Of a stretch of DNA of 64,000 bases, positions 35,095 to 47,385 are shown piece after piece (within the stretch, counting starts at the first letter, position 1; each line of letters opens with the position of its first letter). The stretch spans positions 10,261,993 to 10,325,992 of the forward strand of contig CM033109.1 in NCBI GenBank assembly GCA_019321725.1, given 5' to 3'. The notes beneath the pieces were generated by a model, which did no database searches, was not told the DNA's origin, and saw nothing but the letters and a program-made list of their open reading frames with translations. A program made the position numbers and the translations under genes. Source of the stretch: Paulownia fortunei. Its lineage: Eukaryota > Streptophyta > Magnoliopsida > Lamiales > Paulowniaceae.

Positions 35095-35099
35095 AATTC
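35095..35099. other. Empty insertion site of the Tnt1-like Copia
   Basis: GAATT here is the complement of AATTC and corresponds to the TATTC duplication flanking the element in the left arm, with one base changed. Flanking sequence (CTTCTGAT..AAAGTG on one side, CACTGCCACATG on the other) is continuous, so the element was never present in this arm or was precisely absent from the copied molecule. Confidence 0.85.
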
Positions 35100-38000
35100 A
35101 CTGCCACATGCAGCTGTTTACATTTTATGGCAAGTAACATGTCCACCTTTTGACATTGTTCTAAAACATGCGCAGAGTTCAAGTTCTGCTGCTCCACTTT
35201 TTCGTAGCACCAATTAGCAAGAACGGGAACTTGAGAAATAATTTAGAGGGTATTATTTTGCATGGGGATTTGAAAATTTGTTAAGAGGATATATTTTTTT
35301 TAGGTGGTCAAGTGCATTATTACATTAAGGTAAGATGAATTAGGTACAATTTATTACTGTAAATCAAAATTTATAATAAAGTACAATAAATCTAACAAAA
35401 CTTAGACTGTTTATACTTTTGGTGAGACTCAAATTGCAAACTCATAATTATAAAGTTTAGAGGTATTAACTATTAAGTTATGTTTCATTGGCTATAGAGC
35501 TAATTTGTTATAAACACAATAAAGTGCTAGATATAAGGGCTGATATAAGTGGAGTGTCAACTTAAATATAAAACTAGAATTCGACTAAACTATTTTAGGT
35601 TAATTGCCCCTCTTAAAATCAAATAATTTGTCTAATTATATACGTTTTTTTATGGGCCTTTTGAAATTCATATGCAGTTGCTTTAATTTAAATTTGATAT
35701 TTTCTTATTACGTATATAATTCATTTATAAGTACAAACCTAGATTTTCATTGGAAATTTTGTTTTTTCTTGAACTCAAATTAAGTATCAATTAATTAACT
35801 CAGGTCACCAATTATTATTTTAAATTTTCTATTTAATTTTTTTATTTTTAGCAATCTTTCTGATCATGTATATGGATCCAACTAAAAATCAATTTCTAAT
35901 CCAGAAAACATAATCAAATTCAAGTTGAATCAAATCTTGTTGACAACTTAATAAGCATAAAAAATACGTCAAATGCTTGTGAGTCAAGAACACGTTCAGA
36001 AACCCTTCTTAAAAGCATAAAGAGCTTATATAAACCTTTAGGTCGAAGTAATCCCAAGCAACATCTCTACGAAATTTCGTGTACCCTTTATTTCTCCAAA
36101 ATAATCCATGTTCGCTCACAAAAAGTAATCAAGAGAAAGCAAAAACCAAATGACATTTTTACCCCTTTAATTTTTTTTTAGTTGCCTTATATTTATCTAA
36201 ACAAGATAGACAATTTCGACCGCTTCAATTTTACATTCTTATGAACATCCTGCTATCAAAACACATTTTTTCGAGATTTTCACACCAAACAAAAATAGCA
36301 ACCATATAAAAAATACATAATTTCTTTTCTTTTTTTTTTAAAAAAAAGGAAGAAATATGGGTAAGAGAAACTTACCGTAGAACAAGACATTGATAAAACG
36401 AAGAAAGTATCTAATTATCATAGGACGAAGCTTCGTTGCACTTAGGTTTCCGGTGCACCGACCGACCGCGTCTTGTTTAGCTTTAAACCAATTTTTATTA
36501 AAGCTTACACTAAATAAATACTATCTAAAGCAATAATGATTAAAGGAATCGCACGAGGTTAGATTCTTAATGTAAACTTGCATCTAACTGGAGATAGAAC
36601 ATGCTAACTCTGTCTTAACAGTTCAGCCAAAGCCCCCCAATTAATCATTTATTAATCATTGCTATTTGGGATATTTCTTTCTTCACTTTACCGTACCCCT
36701 ACCATCATTTTTTGTACGTACTCCTATCTTTTTGTGATCCTCTATGTTCACTGAAAACATCAATTCAAAAGTTTACGTTGTGTTTGGTTTCATTTTTATT
36801 TTTGTATTTCTTTTCTTCGAAGATAAATATATATTTGTCTTTTATATTTTTAAAAATAATATTTTTCATTCTGATACAATATTAATCATTCACTATAATA
36901 TTTATATAATCCGATACTTTATTATATTCCAACTAACTACAACAAAATGATATTAATAAAATATTTATATTTAAAAATACTTTCAACTAACTAGCATAAA
37001 ATAATATTGACAAAGAGATTTAAAGTTTAAAATGAATCCAAAATATATTACATTATTTTTTCCAACAAAACATCTAAATATATTTTTATTATTTTTCCAA
37101 CAAAACATCCAAACATATTTTTATTTTCTATACATTATTCAATTCTATTACTAGAATACATTCTCTTAAAATAATTTCTCTAAAATAATAAATAAAACCA
37201 GACGAAATGTTATTTTTTATATATATTTCTCACACAAATAAATGTTGTGACAGAAGATCGACGCGTTAAATGTTCCAGCCGGTTCATCATAGCAGTCTCC
37301 ATGCAATGTCTAAATATACAACAACACTTCACATTTTTTTATAAATTTGTAATATTTCTTGTTTCAGAGATCATATGTTTGTGCACTATCTTAGACCACA
37401 AATTTTGTCCTTATTGCTTAGAACGTGGGGTGTCACTCTTTGGTGTGCATGATTGCAGATTCAAAATGTTGGAATTCGGCTATTTATTTATTACTTATAT
37501 GTACGATTAATGGTACAATATATATATGAGACCGTATATATATATATATATATATCAGTACGTACATCCTTTTGGTGCGTAGATTTATGTATCGGTAAAC
37601 TCAACAAGTTCATTAATATAACTTGATAATTATCAGAAATTTTCAAGCAAGTCCTAGTTGGTCAACTTCTTGAAAGCGAGGAACTTAAATGACCTAACAT
37701 CGAAAGGATGCAAATAAATGATCTATATACTTATTAATGTAGGTAATATTTCTGTTTAAATATTCACAATCGTTGACTGATTTAGAATGACATGTTATAA
37801 GACAAATTACAATGAGATCCATATTATTCAACAAGAATCTCAATAGACGCCCCTAATATTTTCACCTTAAAAAAAAAAATAAGGAAGAAGAAAAGAGGAG
37901 CAAATGTTGAGGTAATGACAGCATCAGCAATGAAATTGTTGAATATTCATGAGTTCAAACAAAAACTTATGCTCGTGTATACGTCGGTAAGGTGATGAAA

Positions 38001-38189
38001 CGGCCTTAGCCATTTCCAAGCGGACAACTCTACGGCAATGCCGTCACTATGGAACTCCATAGCCATTCCCTTACCTATGCGTAGCACTGAAAGTTCTATA
38101 GCTAGCAAATGTCATCACCATGGTCACGGGATATTTCTAAACTTCATATCAATTTCCCTGACCATACTGATAGAATTTCCATAATTATA
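35100..38189. other. Non-coding AT-rich sequence, right arm
   Basis: Mirror of 5275-8362. 36349-38135 matches the left arm without mismatch where checked; 35100-36348 differs by a few percent, including the T/A homopolymer block around 36330-36350. The MITE-like segment and (TA)n run are present. No gene. Confidence 0.65.
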
Positions 38190-39010
38190 TGTTGGAATTA
38201 TAAGGGCTTTTAATAGGGGATTAATGGGCTAAACTAAGGTCTGAATTGGAAAAGTATCCAAGAGTAGGCCCATTATGTATTTGTCCAAATATTGGAAAGC
38301 CATAAAACGTTAGAAAATGTCTTTTAGCAAGGAAAAGTATCCCATGTAAACAAAATAAAGCAAACTGGACTTGTTTATAAACCGTTGCACAAGAGAGAGT
38401 AGAAATATGATAAACCTCTATTTATGGTGCATTCTTGGACCTTTGCCTAGCTAAAGCTAGCCTAAGGATCTACGAGGTGGTGCGATCCAAGTACGCATGC
38501 GCACGTCACATTAGGTGCACTTTGCACATACACATTGTCGTGGGGAGTTGATGAGTCCTAAATTTCTCATAAATAGAACTGGGGTGCGATGGAGTGGCTC
38601 GGTGATGTGGCAGGAAGCTTGACGTGGTAGTGACGTGGCAAACATGTCTAGGTGGCATGCGTGTGGCATACCACTATACTACAAGTGTTGAGTAGACATG
38701 ATCGGACATATGGATGCTAACGAGGAGCTAGTGAAAGTTTGACATTGGTTGCTAATGCTGCCATTGTGCGGGTGATTGGGTACGTCTATCTGGGTGTGAG
38801 AAGTTTATGGTAAGAGTTGTGGACCATCATGGAAGGATACAATCTAAACTATTAGATCATGGCCAAATCTTAAGAGATACGATCTAGAGGCTCAGACTGA
38901 TCCGGGTTAAAAGACTTGGCCATTCACGATCTATAAAAGAGGGTCCTCCTAATTCCATTTCATTCATCTCAACTCAATTCAATATAATTGATTTCTTTGT
39001 TTCCTTTGGT
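38190..39010 (+). repeat. 5' LTR of copy A-right
   Basis: Starts TGTTGGAATTATAAGG at 38190, paired with 5274 in the left arm. The inner end is approximate. Substitutions against the left LTR are frequent in contrast to the identical block starting just outside it at 38135. Confidence 0.55.
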
Positions 39011-39279
39011 TTGCATGACAACATTAGTATAATAATATACTAACTTTTAAAAAAATATTGTGCTTTGAGAGACAGACATCTACATTCATATTAGCACCAG
39101 TGCTAAGGGCTAAATTTATTTTAAAAATATTTACTTCAACATACCTCACTTCACTTCAGTTTTTCTTTTCTTTTTTCAAATTTTCTTTCGTTAACAACAA
39201 TCTTAAAACAGAATATTTTATTAGAATATGGCTAGTCCGAGAGTGCGAACTAGTGGTTCTAGCTCCAATCCATCTCATC

Positions 39280-40193
39280 ATGGCTTCGATTTTCCAGCAT
39301 AAGAAACCTTAGAAGTTTAATGGCACTAAATTCAAGCATTAGCGGCAAAAAATATTGTTTTATCTCTCTTTGTGGAGTTTGGCTAAATTTCTCAAAGAAA
39401 AATGCCCTTCATATACAAAAGAACATGCTGGTGATAAAGAAATTCAGTTAGCAATTGACGCATGGAAACATGTTAATTTCCAACGTTGAAACTAAATTCT
39501 GAATGGTTAGATAATTCGTTATACAATGTGCATAGTCTTATCCAAATGATTAAGGAATTATAGGAACCTCTTGACAAGAAGTACAAGACAGACAATGCTG
39601 AGACAAAGAAATTAATCATTGCAAATTTCTAAACAATAAAATGGTTGACAACAAGACCGTTATCAACCAAGTGCAAGAGATGCAAATTATTCTACATAAT
39701 ATTGCAGTTGGGGGCATGATATTAAGTGAAACTTTTCAATTGTTGCTATTATTGGAAAGATGTCTCTATAATGGATTGATTTTAAGAATTATCTCAAGCA
39801 TAAGTGCAAAGAGATGAAGATAGAGAATTTGATTATTCTCTTTGCATAGAGGAAGACAACAAGGTTGTAGAAAAAATGATTTTTGCTAACCACATATATG
39901 CCAAAGCTATCATGTTAGAGGTCTCCAAGTCAAATAAGAATAAAAGGAGGAAGCATTCTGAATCATCGATGGAAAATAACAAAAATTCTAAGCGGTTCAA
40001 GGATAATTACTATAACTATGGCAAGACTGGCCATCAGGCAAAGTATTGCCGCAAGAATAAAGATACACGAAAGAAGAATGATAAGCCTCCCCAAGCCAAT
40101 ACGACAGAAATGGACAACATTTCAACAGATGTTGCTAATATAAGCTCATCTACAATTGCTTCTGAAGTTAACTTGGTTAATACCAACGCCTAG
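39280..40193 (+). pseudogene. Copia gag with a degenerate zinc knuckle (copy A-right)
   Basis: Starts MASIFQHKK at 39280 with an early stop, then UBN2-type gag segments in several frames (KELWEPL.KKY type near 39560). The last piece, 39804-40193, has the knuckle YYNYGKTGHQAKYC, which keeps the histidine and final cysteine but has lost the first two cysteines. Compared with the left copy about 13 of 129 residues differ. Confidence 0.75.
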
Positions 40194-41895
40194 TGGTTGC
40201 ACATAGGAGCTACCAAGCATATTTGTGCAGAGAAAGGTCTATTAGCAAACTATTAGAAGCTAAACCATGAAGAACATTTTTGTAGGGCAACTCGGCAGCA
40301 TCCAAGATCAAAGGAACTGGAAAAGTGATTCTGAAGTTCACATCTGGAAAGGAGCTAACTCTCAATAACGCCATGCATGTTCCAGACATTAGAAAGAATT
40401 TAATATCTGGTTATAATTAGTAAGAAGGGATTCAAAGTGATTATTGAGTCTAATAAATATATACTTACTAATGTTTGTAGAGATTATCTATATGGACAAC
40501 AAGTCTAAATCCCTGTACCCACAAATTATAAATAAAGGTGAATTATAAAAACTATTTTTCAGACTTAGGCTATTTACAAAAAAATCTATTTAAGTATGTA
40601 AATTACAAATACCCCTTGACATTTATTTTTATTTTACAAATTGCACCTATTGAGGAGTGTATTTGTAAAACAAAAACAAACCTCAAGGGGGTATTTATAA
40701 TTTTAAAAAATAATTGAGTTTTTTTTATAATTAAGTTAAGCCTCAATAATAGTTTTTGTAGTTCACCCTATAAATAATAGTAATAATTCTTCTGCTTATT
40801 TACTTGAATCTTCATTTAATAGCATAGTAGTTTGGGTCATATTAACCGTATTTCCTTAAGAAAGTTGGCAGGTTTATGACTTATACCTAAACTTGATTCA
40901 AAAGATAAACACAAATGTCACATTTATGTTGAAGTTAAGTTTGCTAAGAAATCTTTTAGTTCAACTGGAATGAACAGAGGACCTCTAAGTTTAATACATT
41001 GTAATATATGTGATCTAAACTTTGTTCAAAGTTGATCATATTAAATATTGCTATGTGTATTTACTAAGCAATAAAGATGAGACTTTGGATACTTTTGTCA
41101 TTTATAAGAATAAAGTTGTAAATCAACTTGGTGAGACGATTAAAGTACTAAGATATAATAGAGGTGGAGAATATGATTATCATTATTTGATTAATTATGT
41201 GCTAAGTTTGGTATTGTTCACCTAACTACAGCTTCGTACACTCCTTAGCAAAATGGAGTTGTTGAAAGAAAAAATAAAACTCTTAAGACATGATTAATGA
41301 CATGCTTATTAGTTTAGGATTACCTCATAACTTATGAGGGAAGCTATACTTACAGCTAATTTTATTTTAAATAGAGTTCCTTACAAGAAGAATAGATCAG
41401 TACCTTATGACATATGGAAGATAAAAATATAGAATGCTTTTCTACAAATGTTTGAAAATGTTAGGGTCCTTAGCCAAAGTAGTTGTACCACCTCATTAAA
41501 AGTTCAAATTAAGTTCTAAAACTATTGATTGCATTTTTATTGAATATATAACGAACACTAGTACATACAGATTTCTAGTATGTAAATCTGATATAAGTGA
41601 TATTCATATGAACTCAATTATTAAATCCAGTAATGTTGAATTCATTGAACAAGTATTTCCTTCCAAAAGAGATACTCATGAGAATATTCAAAAGAGAATA
41701 AATAAAATTACATTTAATAATAACATAAAATCTGAATCTAAAAGGAGCAATAACCCAAGTATATAAACCCTTTGGTTCAGAATTTATAACATATATGATT
41801 GAAAATGATCCTCAAACCTTAAAAAGACTATGGCCAACTCAAAAGCTTCATTCTAGATGAATGCTAGTAATAGTGAAATAGAGTTTATTGAAATT
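40194..41895 (+). pseudogene. Copia protease, pre-integrase and integrase remnants (copy A-right)
   Basis: Protease reads WLHIGATKHIC (40194-40230), lacking the catalytic D-S-G. Pre-integrase is at 40835-41035. Integrase continues from about 41036 with IKYCYVYLL and VLRYNRGGEYD, where the second catalytic Asp is Asn, then a Y.P.QNGVVERKN block (41236-41275) with an in-frame stop. Frame-shifted C-terminal integrase follows to about 41700, and a QTLK..ASF segment typical of the pre-RT region lies near 41810-41860. Recognition stops near 41895. Confidence 0.75.
40536..40768. mobile_element. MITE with a 9-bp target duplication, right arm
   Basis: Counterpart of 2725-2945: ends AGGTGAATTATAAAAA and, inverted, GGGTGAACTACAAAAA, flanked by TATAAATAA at 40527-40535 and 40769-40777. 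Its presence in both arms with the same duplication places it before the arms separated. Confidence 0.75.
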
Positions 41896-42095
41896 AGATA
41901 TATGGTGAGAATACCATCATTATTGAAGCAAAGTGCCTAAACCATTTAATAGTTTGTAGTAAATTTAAAAGTTAATTAATCATTTGTTGTAGATTATGGG
42001 GGTGTTAATAATATAGGCAAAAGTGCAAGTGCCAGACACGCTTCCATTTAAAACTGCAAGCTGATGTTGTAGTTACAATTTTTTTTAATTTTATC
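41896..42095. other. Junction sequence after copy A-right
   Basis: Copia similarity ends here and no feature is recognisable. It includes GGGGGTGTTAATAATATAGG near 41998. I could not define an element boundary or target duplication. Confidence 0.4.
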
Positions 42096-42323
42096 TGAAT
42101 GCACAAGTTAAACTTGTGCATTCAATTCAGGCATGGTTTGCATCCTCTTTGTTAGAGAAGGGTATGACCCTTCACTATCTGCGGATAGAAAGCGCAAGTT
42201 TGACTTGCGCTTTTTGTCCTATACCTCTGTCAGTGAAAGAATAAATTTCTTCGCTGACAGGCGCCAAAAGCACAACCCGAGGTTGCGCTTTTTGCCTCAG
42301 AAGCGCAACCTTGGGTTGCGCTT
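42096..42323. repeat. Array of five short hairpins
   Basis: Five inverted repeats in 228 bases: 42096-42124 (14-bp perfect arms, 1-base loop), 42189-42213 (AAAGCGCAAGT arms), 42227-42260 (CTGTCAG.GAA.GAA arms, imperfect), 42266-42292 (AAAAGC.CAACC arms, one mismatch) and 42301-42323 (AAGCGCAACC arms, TTG loop). Three share the stem core AAGCGCAA. It is in no recognised retroelement. A 145-codon frame crosses the array, but half of it is translated from the adjacent pyrimidine tract. Confidence 0.85.
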
Positions 42324-42348
42324 TCATTTAAATCGCCCGGGCTACCTA

Positions 42349-42530
42349 TCCCCTCTTTCTCACTTCCCCTCCCATCTCTCCTCACTTTTCCTCTCCCTCG
42401 CATCCCTCTCCCTCACTTCCTCACTCTCCCCCTCTCTTATTATTTCTCTCGTGTTACTTCTCCACCTAAATTTCACTTCTCAGTTAATTTTGTCTCCCCT
42501 TTCCCCACTTCATCAATCGCATCCCATTTC
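42349..42530. repeat. Pyrimidine-rich tract
   Basis: About 180 bases almost free of purine runs on the plus strand (CTCTCC/CTTCC words), directly after the hairpin array. Such tracts occur in LTR leaders and 5' UTRs, but no downstream gene is visible. Confidence 0.7.
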
Positions 42531-42549
42531 ATCAGATAGTTATTCTCTT

Positions 42550-43740
42550 AGAATTACTTCGACGCAATAATTTTTTTATTAAGATAAATAGACTAATTCA
42601 TATTTATGTATTTTTGTTCAAGTAAATATCATTTGTGTGAGGGATTAAAGTACGATGCAGATCAAATTTTGAGTGTGACTTTACAGTATCATACCATAAA
42701 TATTTTAATTACATTGTGTATATCTAATTGTAATAATTGTGAAGTAGATGTATTATTATATTTAAAAAATAAATTTTATCGTAATGTTAGTAATATTTTT
42801 TTTTACAATGACATGTAAAATTACATATTTAATAGCATGTTTTATATGTGGAGAAGCCAACCTTTGCGTGCATATTTTTTTTTGTATATTATATTTTATA
42901 TTTATCATTTGACTTGAAAATTTTAGTTGAAAATTATTGAATTATTTAGGAAATCTTCCCCATGACTATCCTAATCTATTCAATAGAATAATGTTTCCTA
43001 CAACGAATTACTCTGGTTATTCAAAATATAAATTTCACTAAATTTATGCTAATTTATATTATATACAAAATATTAATATTAACAATTAACTACTTAAATA
43101 ACTAATTAAATATTATGTCTTTGCAAATATTATATAAAATTAAAATGTAAATAACAATTTATATTAAAAATGTAATGAATATATGTTATTATATGATAAT
43201 ACTTAATAAATATTAATTATGAATAATTATTATTATAATTTATTAATTTAATATATGATGTTTACCTATAATTATAAAGGTTATTTTCAATTGTACAATA
43301 ATTATTGATTATTCAATTTATAATAATGATGTATTAAATAATAATACTTAATAAATAATTAATTATTTGTAACTAGTTAACAAATTAATTTATGTAGTTT
43401 ATTATATTGCTATTTTTTATATATTAATAATTTGTTAAGAAATTATTTAACTATTAGTAATTAATTAACTATTAAATTTATATTTAGAATTTATAATAAT
43501 AACATTACTTGTATATATTCATGCTAACACTTTACTAATATGATAACAATAATAATTATTATAATATAATAATTAAAAATATTAAATTAATATATAATAA
43601 TTAAATATTTATAATATATAATCATATATTAATAATTTAATATATGATAATTATTAATTTACTAATAATCGTAAAATATTGGTATAACAATTAAATAATA
43701 TAGTTTACCAATATATTCATATTTATATAGTTATGTCAAA
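42550..43740. other. Extremely AT-rich non-coding block
   Basis: Composed largely of TAAT/ATTA words, with no gene or defined repeat unit recognisable. It separates the hairpin array from the next Copia element. Confidence 0.65.
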
Positions 43741-44353
43741 TAGGAACAATATCAATGTTCTGATCTACTTTGGTGATCAAATTATACAAGATACATATTC
43801 AATACCAATTTCTAACAATCTCTGACATGAATGAAACTAATGTATATGCAGATACTGAAAAGTCTCAATGCGAGAATCTATTGCATCGGGCGAGGTAGCT
43901 TGTGACTTTTAACCTTTCTTAGTAACATACTATCGGATTTACTAGGCTGCTCAGTGATGTGATGTCTTGAACTCTTCAGCTATTTGTGTAAACCAAGACA
44001 ATAGTATCCACAAAATAACTTTTTTAATACTTTTTGTTCTCATGGTTGTGTCCATTTTGGCCCTGGACAACATTTTGGACTTATAAGTATTTCATTGAAG
44101 CGGCTCTTCTTCAGACTTATATAAGTGACCTTCTATTCAAAATATTCTATCATACTCTACTTTATAATATAGAAATCATTAAAAGTATATAACTTAACCT
44201 CACTATATGCAATAATTAGCACTTAACTATCATAGGAATGGGAGGAAAATTACTCCTAAGTGCTTCTTTGAATCTTCATAACTTAATTGTTTAATTGAAC
44301 TAAAATCTTAGGATCTCTAATCAACAAGATTTGGTCACCGTTATGAAAATTCT

Positions 44354-44770
44354 TTACTTTGTAGGTTTTAGGCCCATTCCCCTTGATAAGCAATATACTT
44401 GATGTCTACCTAAATTTTTAGTTAATAGATCTACTAGGTTTTCCTTCGATTTCATGTAATCGATGGAAATAATTCCATTTGAGATCAACTGTCTTATGGT
44501 ATTATTTCTTCGACATATATGTCGAGACTTACCATTGTACATACTATTTCGTGACCTTTCAATAGCAGACTGACTATCACAATGTATCATAATTGCAAGC
44601 ACTTGCTTAAGCCAACAATGAATATCCTCTAAGAAATTATGAAGCCATTTTGCTTCTTCTCCAACTTTATCTAAAGTTATAAACTCTGATTCTATCATAG
44701 ATCGAGTTATACAAGTTTGTTTAGAGGATTTCCATGACACAACTCCACCACCAATGGTAAAAACAGAATC
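44354..44770 (-). pseudogene. Copia RNase H, element B
   Basis: Continuous minus-strand frame of 128 residues after the WKSSKQ.C block: [19 protein letters not shown] and RHI.RR, ending with [10 protein letters not shown] and SRGMGLKP, which are the usual RNase H C-terminal signatures of this Copia group. The upstream part (44770-45060) is broken. Confidence 0.8.
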
Positions 44771-45059
44771 GTAGTGGACTTGGAGTCTTTTGTGTTAGAT
44801 ATCCAATTTGCATCACTGTACCCTTCTAGTACACCTAGATATCTAGTATAATATAATACATAATTTAAAGTGAATCTTAACTATTTAAGAACCCTTATGA
44901 GTGTCTTTCAAGGGTTATTGCCTAGATTACTTATAAACCTAGTCAACTTGATGACTGAGTAAGCAATATCTAGACGTGTGCAGTTCATGATGTACATCAA
45001 ATTGCCAATTATTCTAGAATATTCTAATTATGATACGAGCTCACCATGGATCTTAGCCA

Positions 45060-45740
45060 AATGCAAATTTAATTCCACTGGTATTTTTACTAGGGAAATA
45101 TCATATACATAAACTTTCTAAGTACTGTCTCAACATAATGAGACTGTAATGGCATAAGTCCCCCAAATGTCTTATTGATCTTAATTCCCAATATGACATC
45201 TGCTAAGCCTATATCTTTCATATCAAAATGTTTCTTTAACATTTTCTTAGTATTAATGATTATATCATGACTACTACTTATAATTAACATATTGTCTACA
45301 TGACATAAGCATTTGGTGTGCCTTTTATTTAAATGCATTTGTCACATTCGTTGATTGTGAAACCATATTACATCATTGTTTTGTTAAATTTCTTGTGCCA
45401 TTATTTTGGTGCTTGTTTAAGTTCATATAGTGACTTAATTAGTCTACACATCTTTTTCTCTTGATCGAGAGCAACAAACCCTTCGGGTTGTTCCATGTAA
45501 ATTTTTTTCTAATTCACCATTTAGAAAGATCATTTTCACATCCATTTGATGTATCTCAAGGTTATGCAATGCTGAATTTGCAAGAAGTACTCTAATAGAT
45601 GTGATCCTTGTCGTTAAGAAGTCAAGGTCTTCTTTTTGTTTGAACTATTTAGCTACTAATCTAGCCTTGTACTTATTAATAGATCCATAAGTCTTGTATT
45701 TCCTTTTAAGAATCCATTAACATCTTAAAGGCTTACTTTC
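45060..45740 (-). pseudogene. Copia reverse transcriptase, element B
   Basis: Broken frames read QPEGFVALDQEKKMCRL and SLYELKQAP, then LCHVDNMLIIS (45090-45338). The last is the YVDD active-site block, with His for Tyr and Asn for the second Asp. An in-frame stop follows the KQAPK segment. Non-functional. Confidence 0.75.
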
Positions 45741-45875
45741 TGGTGTGAGATCAACCAACACCCACATATGATTTTGAATAATGGATTTTATTTCACTGTC
45801 AATAGCTTCTTTCCAGAATGGAGCTTGTAGACTGGACAATGCTTCACTAATTGTCCTTGGTTCATTTTCTAATAT

Positions 45876-46890
45876 TTAAGTTAGAAAATTTAGACCAAAT
45901 GTTTTAGCTATTTTGGTCTTTTTACTGCATCTTGGTTCTTTACTACTTTGATGATTACCATTTATAGTTTCATAAGTTCTTTTATGAGAACCAACTTCTT
46001 TCCTTTCTTGGCATGAAAAGATATCTTCAAAATATACAACATTCTTTGATTCTGTAATTGTATTCTCATGTACATCGTGAATTGCTGATTTGTGCACAAG
46101 AAATCAATATGCACTACTATTATTTGCATATCCAATAAAAATACAATCGATTGTCTTAGGCCTAATTTTAATTTATTTTGATTTGGCTATTTCTACCTTA
46201 GCCAAACACCCCCACATTTTAAGATATTTGTAAGAAGGCTTACGACCTTTCCATAACTCATAAGGAGTTTTATTCTTACTCTTATGTGGTGTTTTATTAA
46301 GAATGTGATTTTCCCCCATAAATTATGAGGTAAACTAGAATTTATTAACATAGCATTCATCATCTCTTTAAGAGTACAATTTTTACATTTAGCAACACCG
46401 TTTGATTGAGGTGAGTAAGGAGTTATAGTTTGATGAATAATACTAAATTTTGAGCAAAATTCTTCAAACGGAGCTACATATTCTCCCCATCTATCACTTT
46501 GAATAACATTTATTCATTTGATAAGTTGATTTTCAACCTCAATCTTATAGTTTTTAAAAGCTTCTAAGGCCTCATCTTTACTTTTCAAAAGATACACATA
46601 ACTATATCTTACACAATCATCAATAACAATAATGAAATACTTTTTTCCACCTATAGTTTGCACAAATTTTAAGTCACATATATCACTGTGAATTAGTTCT
46701 AGAAGTGTTGTACTTCATTCCATCAAATGGAATGGTGTTTTGGCCATTTTTGCCTCAACACAAATTTCACATACATTGTGAATCAACCTTAAATGAAAAA
46801 AGTAAATTTAAATTTACTAATCTTTACAAAGTGCTAAAATTAATATATCCTAATCTAACATGCCATAAATTTGAACACTCAATCAAGTAA
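45876..46890 (-). pseudogene. Copia integrase, element B
   Basis: Minus strand from about 46700: HSDICDLKF (first Asp), IDDCVRYSYVYLLKSKDEA, IQSDRWGEY (second Asp), then SPQSNGVAKCKN, where the catalytic Glu of the V.ER.N block is replaced by Lys. The C-terminal domain follows to 45876 with stops. HINRISL-type pre-integrase remnants lie near 46800-46890. Confidence 0.75.
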
Positions 46891-46976
46891 GAAGAAGATT
46901 TAACTTTATTGCTTTCAAAGTTACAGAGTATATTCATCTTGAACAGTCCATTTTCTAAGTACCCCTTTCCTATGAA

Positions 46977-47260
46977 CTATCCATTTTTAGTAAGTACAAA
47001 CTTTTCAAACTCAAACACTAGTCTAAAACTAACTTTAACCAATAAGGAGCCGAACACTAGGTTCTTGCAAATGTTTGGGACTTGCACATCAACAAAAGTT
47101 AGCTCTTTGCCTGAGGTTATCTTCAGCACCACTTTGCCTAGACCGACAATGTTAGAAGTTATAGAGTTTTCCATATACAATTTCCTTCCAATGATTGGAA
47201 TATGAGATGAAAACATCTTTTTATTGGAGCAGATGTTGCGTGTTACCTCTGTATTGACCT
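46977..47260 (-). pseudogene. Copia protease-region remnant, element B
   Basis: 79-residue frame with [20 protein letters not shown] and VPNICKNLV, which correspond to the conserved stretch downstream of the protease active site in Copia polyproteins. The D-S-G part upstream is not intact. Confidence 0.6.
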
Positions 47261-47385
47261 ACTACTTTTTTGGGTTATCCACCAAGTTGGCTTCAAACAC
47301 GATGGCTAATAGGTCTAGCTCTGTCATATCTAGTGGTACTATCTTATCCTCGGTCACATACACTTGGTTTTGATGCCTTTCTTAG

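Larger units (their letters stand above)
24392..41250. repeat. Right arm of the giant inverted repeat
   Basis: Reverse-complement partner of 2243-24291. It is about 5.2 kb shorter because it lacks the Tnt1-like Copia and keeps the uninterrupted target site near 35095. It shares the old Copia, the 9-base-TSD MITE, the LARD-like element and the PADRE gene, so all of those predate the duplication or were copied by later homogenisation. Beyond 41250 the Copia integrase continues on this side only, while the left copy jumps to reverse transcriptase sequence. Confidence 0.93.
38190..41895 (+). mobile_element. Degraded Ty1/Copia retrotransposon in the right arm (copy A-right)
   Basis: Partner of copy A-left: LTR from 38190 to about 39010, gag 39280-40193, protease remnant, MITE insertion, pre-integrase, integrase and the very start of the RT region, where recognisable sequence ends near 41895. 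Unlike the left copy it keeps integrase beyond 41250. All frames carry stops or frameshifts. Confidence 0.83.

Noticed and set aside
42133..42570. 145-codon plus-strand frame over the hairpin array
   Set aside because: The first half is translated hairpin repeats and the second half a pyrimidine tract (Leu/Ser-rich). No domain, no promoter evidence.
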